Positions 11,529-21,905 of a stretch of 64,000 nt of DNA are shown here, in pieces. Source of the DNA: Hydrangea macrophylla (lineage: Eukaryota > Streptophyta > Magnoliopsida > Cornales > Hydrangeaceae); contig CM066988.1 in assembly GCA_033977485.1 (NCBI GenBank), positions 76,357,669 to 76,421,668 of the forward strand. The letters are read 5' to 3'. The notes under the pieces are model-generated. The model did no database searches, was not told the origin of the DNA, and worked only from the letters and a program-made list of their open reading frames with translations. Position 1 is the first letter of the stretch, and each line of letters begins with the position of its first letter. The position numbers were made by a program, and so were the translations under genes.

Positions 11529-12140
11529 GGCACCACCACGAAATGAAAAGGAAGTGAGAGGGTCTCGGAAGAATCCAATTTATCAGCCGCTTCATCTCCA
11601 AACTCACAACTACATGTGATCCTTTGTTTCGATTGCTGAGAAAAGGGGAGAAGTTCCAATGGGATGACCAATGCCAAGCCACTTTCGACAAAATAAAAGC
11701 CTACCTTCAAAATCTTCCAATCCTTTCACCACCCACTCCTCATAAGCCCTTATTCCTTTACCTATCTGTCTTCGAAAATGCTATGGGTTGCATGCTATCC
11801 TAAGAAGGAGAAGAAAGCCACTCCGAAAAAGCCATATATTACTTTAGCAAGAGGATGACTGGGTATGAGCTCAACTACTCTACCCTCGAAAAAACATATT
11901 GTTCCTTGGTTTGGTGCACTCGCCGACTGAGGCACTACATGCTGGCCTTCCCAGTTGTGCTCATATCCCGCATGGATCCTCTAAAATACCTCCTCAAAAA
12001 ACCCGCCCTGACCGGTCGTATATCCCGTTGGTTACTTCTGTTGTTCGAATTCGATATCAAGTATGTGACAAGAAAATCGGTAAAAGGGAGAACTATAGCT
12101 AAACATCTTGCTGAACACGCCATTGATTCTGAAGTAAGTG
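11529..12140 (+). pseudogene. Tat RT thumb/connection and RNase H
   Basis: Resumes the RT frame after the solo LTR, with codons matching NEKEVRG followed by a small deletion that shifts the frame (near 11560). The RNase H domain reads YYFSKRMTGYELNYSTLEKT, then SRMDPLKYLLKKPALTGRISRW and KYVTRKSVKGR, typical of the gypsy RNase H that removes the RNA template. An in-frame stop near 11803 precedes the longest open part, which runs from 11855. Confidence 0.85.
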
Positions 12141-12169
12141 GAGATTTTTCATTCCTAGACGAGAATATC

Positions 12170-12592
12170 ATGGAAATCAAGGAAGAACAGTGGAAGTTGT
12201 ACTTTGATGGAGCAGCCAACATGAAAGGCTACAGAGTAGGAATGATTCTAGTGTCACCAAATAAGGACCACACCCCACTAGCAGTCAAGCTCAATTATAA
12301 CTCCACCAACAACACTGCTGAATACGAGGCATACATTCTTGGGATGGAAGCAACCATATAACTGAAAGTTCAGAAGTTAGATGTCTTCGGAGATTCAAAC
12401 CTCATTATATCACAAGCTAGAAGAATGGAAAGTGAAAGAAGAAAGGTTGAAGCCCTATCATGATCATCTCGATGGACTCAAGAGACAGTTCAGGAACATC
12501 ACATTCTTCTACTTGCCAAGAGAAGAGAACCAGCTAGTAGATTCGTTGGCTATCCTAGCCTCCATGATCAAAATTCTGTGGGAATCAAGATG
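12170..12592 (+). pseudogene. Second (archaeal-type) RNase H of the Tat element
   Basis: WKLYFDGAANMKG, then NNTAEYEAYILGME and, after a TAA at 12359, VFGDSNLIISQ supply the Asp...Glu...Asp metal-binding set of a type-I RNase H distinct from the first. A second RNase H of this kind is a known feature of the Tat lineage. The stop and a later frameshift (near 12410) break the chain. Confidence 0.82.
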
Positions 12593-13919
12593 ATGCCTTT
12601 GGTAATTGGGCAAAGATACGAGCCTTCATTCAACATGGTTGCCGCAATCGGAGAAGAAGAAGACGAAACACCATGGTACCAAGATGTTTGGAACTTCATA
12701 GAAAAGGGAACATACCCCCAAGAGTCTATCGAGAAAGACAAAAGGGCAATTCGAAGATTCGCAGCGTAATTCATCATTTGCGGGGGAAAATTGTTGAAGA
12801 AAGGGTACAATAGTCACAACCTGACTTGCTTGTTTAGAAAAAGCTCCAGAAGAATGATGGAAGAAATACACGATGGGGGTATGCGACCCACACATGAACG
12901 GTCACATGCTGGCCAAGAAGATTGTAAGACAAGGGTACTACTGGACAACATTGGAGAAAGACTGTTGCGAATACGTAAGAAGGTGTCACAAGTGCCAGAT
13001 CCATGTGAACATAATGCATGTACCTCCATCTCTTCTATACAGCATGACCTCTCCTTGGCCATTTTCAACCTAGGGAATCGATATCATCGGTGAAATCGTT
13101 CCAAAAGCCTCGAATGGAAATCGATACATTTTGGTGGCCATTGACTACTTCACAAAATGGGTAGAAGCCACATCCTACAGCAAGTTGGGGGCCAAGGAAG
13201 TGGCCAAGTTCATCAAGAAGAACCTCATCTGTCGTTATGGAGTCCCCTATGAGATCATTTCAGATAATGGTAGTCATTTCAAAGCTGAAGTCAGGGATCT
13301 GTTTGAGGAATACAAAATCACTTATCACAAGTCATCGCCATACAGGCCGCAAACTAATGGGGCAGTCAAAGCTGCAAACAAGAATGTCAAGGCCATACTG
13401 CAGAAATTGGTCGATACCTATAAAGACTGGCACAAAAAGCTACCGTTCACACTTTGGGGATACAGAACATCAATAAGGACGTCCACAGGAGCAACTCCTT
13501 ACTCACTAGAATATGGAATAGAAGCAGTACTTCCAGTTGAGATAGAACTACCGTCCCTACGCGTAATGGCAGAATGTGAAATTTCAGAATCGGATTGGTT
13601 AAGGGAAAGGTACGAAAAATTGGCTCTCATAGATGAAAAGCGCCTAGCAGCAGTCGACCATGTCCGAATCTATCACAAGAGGATAGCCCGTGCTTTCAAC
13701 AAAAGGGTTCGTCTGAGGAAAATTGTCAAGGGTGACCTTGTCCTTAATGAATTACGAGCCCCGATCTTTGATCCACGTGGAAAGTTCAAACCCAAATGGG
13801 TCGACCCCTATATCGTCAAAACTATCCTTTCTGGAGTAGCAACCTATCTTATGGACCTCGATGGCATTGAATTGAAAGAACCAATCAACATGGATCGCCT
13901 CAAAAAGTACTATGCTTGA
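12578..13919 (+). pseudogene. Tat integrase with altered catalytic residue
   Basis: Integrase inserts element cDNA into the host genome. A connection segment (12578-12769, ending in DKRAIRRFAA then TAA) is followed after a frameshift by the HHCC zinc module (12873 on: HMNGH and CHKC). A TAG at 13071 interrupts PWPFST-GIDIIGEI, a position usually occupied by Trp. The core runs to 13919 with the first catalytic Asp in AIDYFTKWVEA and the second in IISDNGSHF. The expected catalytic Glu in the TNGAVEAANK-type motif is Lys here (TNGAVKAANK, consistent with GAA to AAA). The C-terminal part ends MDRLKKYYA and a TGA. Confidence 0.9.
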
Positions 13920-14914
13920 CCATTCCCCGAAACCAATTTTCTTTCAAGCCTCCCCTGAACTACGCTCGACCTGATTCTCACTCGGGGATTCGCAAGCAAC
14001 CGCATCGGTTCGATCAACACCATCATAATCAACCCCTTTTCTTTTAAGACTTTGGCCCGAACTACGTTGGACCTGATCCCCATTCGAGGGTACGTAGACA
14101 GACTTTCAAAAAAGAAAAAAAAAAGGAAGGATGGCTTTCTAGGTCGAAAATCCAAAAGAACGCCTAGACAAAAGTTAGAGTTAAATCTAAAGTGAGCAAT
14201 AACAAAAGAGATAAAAGGGCTCGCTAGGTCACCTAACTGGTGCCTAGGCAAAATTATGAGCGTGTGAGAGAAATAAAGTCGCGGTCCTTACCATAACCCA
14301 GAAATCACCTTCCATACTAGGGGCAAACTTCGGCCACCCACCTCGTTTGCCTGAACCTCTTCTAAAACTAGGGGAAAATGACGATCAACTACCTCGTTTG
14401 CCTCACCACCATACATATCCCAGACTAGGGGCAAACTTCGGCCACCCGCCTCGTTTTCCTCTAATCATCCTAGCATGCCCAAACAAGTACCAAAAGCAAA
14501 CATCTGATCAAGATCATACTACGAATGTTTTCAGAAAGCCAAATGCATAAAATAAGGTTCTCCAAGTAACCAAGGTTTGCCGATAAACAAACTTTGAATA
14601 TTACATAAGCAGGGATAAATGAAAAACATAAAAAGTTCTTTCAGAAAGCAATCCCAAATATCAAAGACACTTGGAGTAAAGAAGCAAAATCAGTTAAGTC
14701 TAGCTTTATTTTGTGTCTTTTATTTCTTCAAAGGTCTTTAGAGGTAGGCTTTTACTCGACTGGCCCAGCCCCTAATGAAAGCAGCAATAGTAGTGACTCT
14801 GACTTTGGAAGCAAAGACCCTCTCAGTAAATCCCCGAGGGACCTCTTGAACTCACATGTACTGTCTAGCCAATCGGCGAGGATGATAGAAAGAGGTCTCT
14901 CTCAGACCCATCAG
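13920..14914 (+). other. Non-coding region after Tat integrase
   Basis: No supported gene. It contains two copies (about 13956-13996 and 14057-14101) of a GAACTACG...CCTGAT...TACGTAG motif found again at 42351-42393 near the 3' LTR. It also has two close copies of a GGGGCAAACTTCGGCCACCC block (about 14321 and 14427) with a related copy between them. Confidence 0.7.
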
Positions 14915-15794
14915 CTACACTCTCTGGTAATCCCCGAGACTAGTGGTCACAACATGAAGGCCCCAATGCCTCACGATCCAGCAAATGTTGGCCTCAGATA
15001 AAGCACCCATCATGCTAACCCAATCGGTAGAAGTGTAATGAGGATGAAGCATGGCTCTGCAGAAGTAAACTGGTGGCACACTACTAGTCCATAACTGAAG
15101 GCGCTCGTAGAACCAAGCCTGTAACACCAAAGGAGCCCCAGAAAAAAAGAAGCGTTGCTTGATTGAAAGCGCGATCTAAACCATTCAGGGTTTTAGCCAG
15201 AACCATGGCCATGGGATTCTTGCTAAATTTCAGCCCAAGGCACACGTGCACCAAGTCAATAGAAGCACTCGAGAACAGAAAGTGCGAAGTCATGCACAAT
15301 ATCAGAGCGGCCCTGCGGGTAGTATCATATATGCTAGGATTCCCTAGACTAGCATACGGGTCGATGATGGAAGCAATATCAAGAATCTCACCATGAATTA
15401 GCCAGCAGGAAATAGTAGTGGAACAGTTCAGGTATTCAGCCAAGCCTCGTGTGGGACTGGGGGTATCAGCAGAAGGGAGAATCAGGTCAGAGTCAGAATC
15501 GAAGCCAAGGATAGCACAGAACTCCTCAAACACGGGACATATCTCCAGGCCGTTGAAATTAAAGACATGGTTCACCGGGTCCCAGTGAACAATAGCTATA
15601 CGCATGAACTCAGTGTTCAGAGCCATCTGGCAAAGAAAGAATAGCTCGGTCAGACCGTAGCTGAAGAGGTTGATCCGCTCCACACCATCCGTGATGTTCA
15701 GCCAAGCTGTGAATTGAGCGAGATCATACAATGCCATGTTTTCTGTCGCGGCTCTAGTAAAATTCAAAATTTCGACAACACCTCCCCGTTTCAT
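14915..15794 (-). pseudogene. Antisense DUF7745-like gene fragment in the Tat element
   Basis: On the minus strand a frame from 15794 to 15084 encodes a protein with HWDPVNHVFNFNGLEICPVF and FCAILGFDSDSDLILP segments. These resemble plant proteins of unknown function carrying the DUF7745 domain (Trp-Asp-Pro-x-x-His-x-F followed by a CP-x-x-EEF-like block). The assignment is from memory of the family and needs a profile search. The similarity continues in another frame to about 14915 (VLQAWFYERLQLW...), so a frameshift near 15115 has broken it. It lies antisense to the retrotransposon between integrase and the 3' LTR, next to the PMD gene. Its role in the element is unknown. Confidence 0.55.
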
Positions 15795-16102
15795 GGACTA
15801 TCCCACCTGCAAGGCAAACACACTCACTATCACAAAGCTGCTCATCGCAGTAACATCAATAATCACAGAATCACAGTGCACAACCACCAACCAAAGCAAG
15901 CACACAACTGCGCCTTCAAATTGGAAACTATCCAGCTCGAAAGGCAAAAACATCATAATACACTGTCAAGGGTGATAAATCATCCTGCACATCATCCTAC
16001 ACACATTGTCTTACATATTCTCCATCAGTCACATTATTCACTAGTACAACCCAATTGAAAACATAAAATAGAGATAAAACAAAAATCCCCGCGTAGGAGG
16101 CC
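15795..16102. other. Spacer between the two antisense genes
   Basis: Non-coding; about 300 bp separate the start of the DUF7745-like frame from the end of the PMD frame. No clear promoter or terminator seen. Confidence 0.5.
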
Positions 16103-17784
16103 TCAGTCTTCCTCTTCTTCGTCCTCTGTCGGGCCACCCAGAGTGTATGTCGGCGATGGCCTCCTCCTGCCACCTCGGCCCGATCCTCGATAAGCCGGCA
16201 GCACCCCCACGATACTGAACACACAAACAAAATGAAAGCAATCAGTAGAGAAATAATAAAAAGTACAAAAACGATGTTGAGTCAGAAAATTACCAAGGAC
16301 ACCATCTGACTGGTGGCAAACTGTCGCATACCATCCATCTGTCAAGGGTAAAATCAGGGTTAGGACCTCATAACCTTAAGGAGTGCAAAAATAGAGACAT
16401 ACCCGATGGTCTCGTGTGAGTACCAAATACTGTAAGCTAGCTACCAAGGCGTGGCCCTCATCAGCATAACTCCAAGGGACGTTGAAGACGCCTGCTGGCT
16501 GGGTGGGATACCCACATGTGACACACGGCGCCTCCATAACCTAGGAAGAGCCATCTGCACCCAAAACATTAGCGGTCCAATCCCAAGGAGGGATAGGATC
16601 AGAAACTAGGAGAACCAGTCTCCTGTACATCTCGCGAAGCTGTAGGTACAAACAAGTTAGGGAAAAGATGAGTCAAAAACATGGGCGACGGATAGAGATA
16701 AAAATGTAAAAGAAACTCACATCCAGGAGTGGGAAGTTGGGCATCAGGAAACGGCCACGGTAAGTCTCACAGTCGGTCTCAGAGAGAAAGTGATTCCAAA
16801 CATCAGTACTAGCTAAGGCCACCAGCAAAGCATCACCAGAAAGGTCATCAACATCCATCATAGGAGGATCATGAGGGACGCGATACCTCGGACCTCCAAC
16901 CACCTGCCGAGATACTCGCTCGCCAAGGAACCATTGCCTGCTTTCGGTACTTTCCATCAAAAGTTGGCAAGTGGAAAGGGGCCTGGCCGCATGTATCTCC
17001 TCTGGGGCAGCATAGGCAACGCGCTCCCAAGGTGTCCAATCAACGTTAGCAGCTGTCAGCCCAGATAAGAATTTTCTGAGGAGAACGATCCGATGAGCCC
17101 CGCTCTTTACCCCGACAACATCCCTCCGCCATCTCAAGGCCCGGGGGAACAAAGGCACAGGAACCATGCTGTCCTCATCTTCAGTTGATTCATCAGCAGG
17201 GGAATGAGCCAACATCTTCAGGTACTCAAAGCTCCAAAGCTGCACAGACAAAGGGAAAATCAGAAAAGGCAAGAAGTACGGAAATCAAAAAGCCGAAAGA
17301 AAAAAGAAGTTGCAGTACATACCTCCCAAGCTCGCCAGAATCCCCCCATCGATTTGACATTGCCTCGGGAAACCTCACCTATATGCTTGTAAAGGTGGGC
17401 CAAGGTAGCAACACCCCAGTCATAAGAGGGGACCTCACCAATGGTCGCCAAGCAAGAAAGAAGCCTCAAGTTCACCCGGTCATTCCGTGTCGCGAAGATC
17501 GAGCAGCCAAGGACATACAGAAGAAATACCCTCAAAAGCTGAGAATTATTCAGGTTATGATTCCCTCTGCCGTAAGCCCGATAAAGCTAGCCACAAGGGA
17601 ACCAGTGCCTCTCCAGATGAGGAGGAACAGCCCCAATCAGCATCTCTATAGCTTCAGGATCAATCTCATAGAAGTAATCCAAGACTAGGCGCTTCCTGCC
17701 AACCCTCAAGCCGGTAATCATGGAAAAATTAAAAGGCGTCATTGTCATCTCACCGAATGGCAGATGGAAAGTATTGGTGGTGTC
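16103..17784 (-). pseudogene. Antisense plant mobile domain (PMD) gene, exons 1 (end) to 5
   Basis: The minus strand carries an intron-containing gene whose product matches the plant mobile domain (aminotransferase-like PMD) of MAIN/MAIL1-like proteins and some transposons. Visible blocks: NTFHLPFGEMTMTPFNFSMITGL (17784 down), DWGVATLAHLYKHIG, GGFWRAWE, LWSFEYLKM, and an acidic end GGPTEDEEEED with TGA at 16103-16105. Plausible splice boundaries give exon ends at 17323, 16721, 16403 and 16294, and exon starts at 17239, 16639, 16338 and about 16218. Lesions: TAG near 17587 with a frame change, and a TAG in exon 3. The first exon begins beyond the Athila insertion (31987-32166). PMD proteins act in the nucleus in transcription and silencing; here it is a broken passenger gene. 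Confidence 0.75.
17240..17322 (-). other. GT-AG intron in the antisense PMD gene
   Basis: On the minus strand GTATGT follows ...GCTTGGGAG at 17323, and TGTGCAG precedes CTTTGGAGC at 17239. Joining the flanks puts RAWE directly before LWSFEYL in one frame, as in PMD proteins. The length is 83 bp, normal for plants. Confidence 0.75.
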
Positions 17785-18297
17785 TGACAAACATTGAATA
17801 TTGCACATTCGTGTACCAATATAATAGACATAATGCTCATTTAATCCCCCAAATTCCTAGTTTTACACGCATATTTGAATTAATATAACTTAACAGTGAT
17901 GTCACTCAAATGCGTGTAAATATGTGTTTTTACATATTTTATATGATTAGGTAAAAATGAAGTGAAATAAAGGGAAGAAAAAGAGCAACAACCACATGGG
18001 ATTATTTCCCATGTGGCTATTGTAATATACGCAGTCAAAACTTCCCTAACTAACATTCAAAAAAAAAAAAAAAAAAAACAAAACGAAGACTTTTGAAACC
18101 AAAACTATCAAAGATTGATAGTGATGGTTTCACACATAAATTTTTTTACTTTGTTTCTTCCTCTTTCTCTCTCTCTCTCTCTCGGCTGCTCTCAAAGTCT
18201 AAAGGTGTCAGAAGGTAGAGAAAAATGAGACCGCGAAATTTGCCAATCGCATGTCCAGCTGACGAATGCAATGATGATTTTACTCTCGAAATTCATC

Positions 18298-18303
18298 TAT
18301 AAA
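18298..18303 (+). promoter_or_regulatory. TATA box of the Athila 5' LTR
   Basis: TATAAA in CATCTATAAATTGAG, conserved at 30093-30098 in the 3' LTR. Spacing from the LTR start (about 510 bp) fits U3. Confidence 0.55.
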
Positions 18304-19469
18304 TTGAGAGCCAGCAAGAAGCTCCAAACACACAGCTTCACAATCACAGTTTGGAGAGAATAGTTTAGGGGAGGTTATTATGTGAGCACTTTATATTGTC
18401 CCTAGAAATATGAAACTTTAATTTTTCATTGCCTTTTCTAGTTCTAGTAGTTGTAAAATTTTACTTTTATGTAATTGATGATTTTATGTTCAAAAATATG
18501 TAGCAAAACTTTATGTACTGTATTTCTTAAATTTAAAATATTTGTTTTCTCGTATGACCTTTGTCAATTTGTAGTAGTAAAATAGTCCTATTTAAAATTA
18601 GATTTAATATTTATAGTCTAGTAGTACTTATAGTTGCTCCCTAAAATAGTTAGAAACCCCAAATTTTCAGTTTTTATAGCAATATTTTTATTCACTAGAA
18701 GACAGATTTTGCAAGCAAATATCATATTTCTTAGCCACGTAGTTGTTGTAATCACCTACTAAAGTCCAAAAGTACATCATACCCATATCTCACTCCAAAA
18801 ATATATTTGGATTTGGTTTGGCCTTATTTGTGTTCTTGGAGTTCAACCACTGTGACCCCACAAGAATCCAAAGTCAAAGGTTTAGTATTTTATTTTTGGT
18901 TCAGTATTTCCATTTATGTATATTTTATTAGCCTAGTTGTACTAAACTTTGCTATTTTGCAGATTCCACAAATTCAACCCCAGCTCATGTTAAGTAAAGA
19001 AAATAATATAATAATATTAGTTTTCACCTTTACCTTAGTTTTACAACTTTAGTTTTAATTGAGCAGTCACTGTTTACACTTATTTAATTTATCTTTAAAT
19101 TTTATTTGGAAGACAGTTTCAATTCCAAAATGGTAGGCTAAAACTTTAACTGGGGATATGTAATAAAAACTTAGAAACCACAGCTTCTGTGCACTAATCT
19201 TAAAATGGGCAAATTTATCTAGATGAGTTGTTTTTCCATTTATGGCCAAAAATATCTATGTATCTATAGTTTATGACCATTTAACATGTTTATATACTAT
19301 GGCTATATTGGGCTCAAAATAGTACATATTTGAAATAAAAAGCCTAATTATGTGGATTGTCAAACTATGCCTTTTGTCATAAAAAACACCTAGCATACTC
19401 AAACAACTCATATGACAAAGTTAATATTTCAAATATGTGTTTATATATATTTCTATCCAATAATGGATA

Positions 19470-19564
19470 GGCAATTGTGTAGCGGCAGAGTGGTGGGGAC
19501 TGGACGCCGAATAACCCACGTCCGCGGCGGGGCACGGTTCGAACTTGGCTACTGCCCAATTGCC
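19470..19564 (+). other. tRNA-like, Pol III-type module in the Athila 5' LTR
   Basis: A G+C-rich island is bounded by perfect 8-bp inverted ends GGCAATTG and CAATTGCC. Inside is a near A-box (CGGCAGAGTGG; TGGCAGAGTGG in the other LTR), then about 42 bp, then a near B-box (GGTTCGAAC). A T-run typical of Pol III termination follows directly. The cloverleaf pairing I could test (T-stem, acceptor) is weak, so this is a tRNA-like relic or promoter and not a tRNA gene. Confidence 0.5.
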
Positions 19565-20194
19565 TTTTTATTTTTCTTTAAACCAAACGACGTCGTTTCA
19601 TATCAAACCTGACACACTTGATATGACCCTGACTAGTGAAAGTTTATTTTTAAATAAAGAATGACTCTGCGGTCTTAAATGCCAAACGCTTTTCAAATGC
19701 ACAAAAGTTGTGGGATCTAGTGTTGGTTTGCATATTCCCAATTCCTTTAAATCATTTTCCCTAGTTAATTAATATTTCCTGTTTTATAATAGTTTTGCTT
19801 AAATATCTGTATTATTTTCATCTTTTGCTATTATTAAATCTAAAAAGTTTATCTTACAAAAATTTAGCTTTTATATATTTTTCTTCCTTTTCTTACTAGT
19901 ATGTTAGTTAATTTATTTTACACTGTTAAAATCTTTACCATAAACTGTTAAGAAAAAAATAGCTTTAATTACTCTTATTGCAAAAATATAAAAATTAGTA
20001 GTTTAATAAAACCCCACAAAAATCCATCATCTTTTATTTTCTTTTTAGTGACAAAATAGTTATCTGCTTAACTTTATAAAATTTTATTCCGTTACCTGTG
20101 GGTTCGACCTGGACTTCCAGAACTTTATTACTTGTACGATCACCTACACTTGGGTGTGATAAGAAAACGCGTCAATAGGATGTCGTCAAGTTTT

Positions 20195-20212
20195 TGGCGC
20201 CGTTGCCGGGGA
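20195..20212 (+). other. Athila primer-binding site (tRNA-Asp type)
   Basis: TGGCGCCGTTGCCGGGGA lies six bases after the LTR end. It is the classic Athila primer-binding sequence, complementary to the 3' end of plant tRNA-Asp. Confidence 0.9.
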
Positions 20213-20606
20213 TCGGTTGATAAAAAAATAAATAAATAAATAAATAAGTTAGGTTTAAAACTATTTTTCATACTATATCTATATCTATATTTATATATAT
20301 ACCTATTCTACTTTATAAATATTCTAATTTTTTTTAAATAATAACATAAGAAAATAAAAAATAAAAAAAAAAACTATATAATCTTTCCTTGTGAAAAATA
20401 TATAAATATATATTTATAGATATGTACTTGTGCATCTTCTAAAAAAAAAAAAAAGCATTTATATACATATATAAGCCTATCTTCTAAAAAATAAATATAT
20501 AAAAAATGTAATAAAAAAAAAGAGTTTTATTTTTACTTAGCTAATAATAATAATAATAATAATAATCATAATAATATTATTATCAGTTAGTTTTCACTTA
20601 CTTCTT
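20213..20606 (+). other. Athila leader with simple repeats
   Basis: A+T-rich untranslated stretch with an (AAAT)n run at about 20222-20248, A-runs, TA-rich stretches and an (AAT)n run at 20542-20570. No gene. Confidence 0.7.
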
Positions 20607-21902
20607 ATGTCCTTAGATACTACTGAGGCTTTATATCAAGCACCACATAATTCTAATATTTCTAGTGAATCATATAGTATACAGTTTCCTAGAATCATGG
20701 CTGAAATTGAAGGCATAGAAGGAATAGCTGATGATGCTCATAGTGAGCAGGGGGAAAATATACCACAATTTGTTTTACCAGAACGTGAACAACGTCCTTT
20801 ACGTGATTTATTTACCCCAGAAAGAAACATCACTCCTTCTTGCATCACTCTACCTAGACACACAGGAAATTTTCACTTTAGACATGGCATGATTCCACTC
20901 TTACCAACTTTCCATGGAATGAGGTCAGAACGTGCTTATCTTCATATTCATGAATTTGAAGAAGTTTGTAATACGTTCTCTGATCAAAGCTGTCCTATTG
21001 AAATAATCCGTCTTAAGCTTTTTCCTTTTTCTTTAAAAGATAAAGCTAAAGCTTGGCTTTTATCTCTCCGTCCCGGATCTATAACTTCATGGCATGATAT
21101 GAATGAAGCATTTCTAAAACAATTCTATCCAAAAAATTTAACTAATAGTATGATGCGTCAAATTAAACTTTTTACTCAAAAGGAAAAGGAACCATTCCCT
21201 GAAGTTTGAGAACGTTTTAAAGATCTCCTACTAGCTTGTCCACACCATGGATTTGAAAAATGGCGTCTAATTAATTTCTTTTATGAAGGATTAGAACCAA
21301 AATCAAAGAAATTAGTTGAAACTATGTGTCAAGGAGAATTTTTGAGTAAAACTGCTGACGAAGCTGAATCATATTTTGATTGGCTTAGCGAAAATGCTTC
21401 CCAATGGGAAAAAGAAGAAATTGGTAGAACGGAAAAAGCTAAAAGTTTATACCAATTACAATCAGAAGATGAATTAACACTGAAATATGAAGAATTAGCA
21501 CGTAAAGTAGAAGCTATAACAGTAGAAAAAAATAATCTACCTAAGAAGAAAAGAGAACTTTGTGACAGTTGTCATACTTTAGGACACTCTGCAAATGAAT
21601 GTCCTAATAGTTCAAATTGTCAGGAAACAGCTCCAGCAGAGATAAACGCTGTGAATAATTATAGGGGTCCCCAAAACGCCTATGGTAATTCATACCAATC
21701 TAACTGGAGAAATCCTCCAAATCATATGTATACAAAAGAGGGTATTCTACAATTTCAAACTCAACATCAACCTCCTCAAAATAATCAATATTTACCTCCT
21801 CCGTCTCAATTTCAACAAACACAAAATACATATCCTAATACACATCAAAATTCTAATGTTTATGTACCTCCGCACAAGAAAGTGCAAGAAGAGCCTTTAT
21901 AG
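20607..21902 (+). pseudogene. gag: Athila gag with an internal TGA
   Basis: Encodes the capsid polyprotein. The N-terminal 200 codons include the retrotransposon gag signature (FHGMRSERAYLHIHEFEEVC and AKAWLLSLRPGSITSWHDM). A TGA at 21207-21209 sits where family members have Trp (PEV-ERFKDLL), and the same frame continues. A CCHC zinc knuckle CDSCHTLGHSANEC lies near 21560-21602, followed by a Gln/Asn/Pro-rich tail. A TAG at 21900-21902 separates it from the protease region, also without a frame change. The start at 20607 is the first ATG after the leader; 20697 is an alternative. Both stops break translation. Confidence 0.9.
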
Positions 21903-21905
21903 TCT

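Larger units (their letters stand above)
17785..20188 (+). repeat. Athila 5' LTR
   Basis: TGACAAAC...GATGTCGTCA, 2404 bp, with TATAAA at 18298-18303. It contains a poly-A tract near 18060, a CT microsatellite near 18170, and a compact G+C-rich tRNA-like module at 19470-19564. No gene inside. Confidence 0.95.

Noticed and set aside
18807..19052. 81-codon ORF in the Athila LTR (also 30600-30845)
   Set aside because: Lies in LTR U3/R and is A+T-rich; hydrophobic by composition only. Duplicated because it is in the LTR.
19470..19564. Functional tRNA gene in the Athila LTR
   Set aside because: A- and B-box-like motifs are present, but T-stem and acceptor pairings are weak and the copies differ inside the body. 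Kept only as a tRNA-like module.
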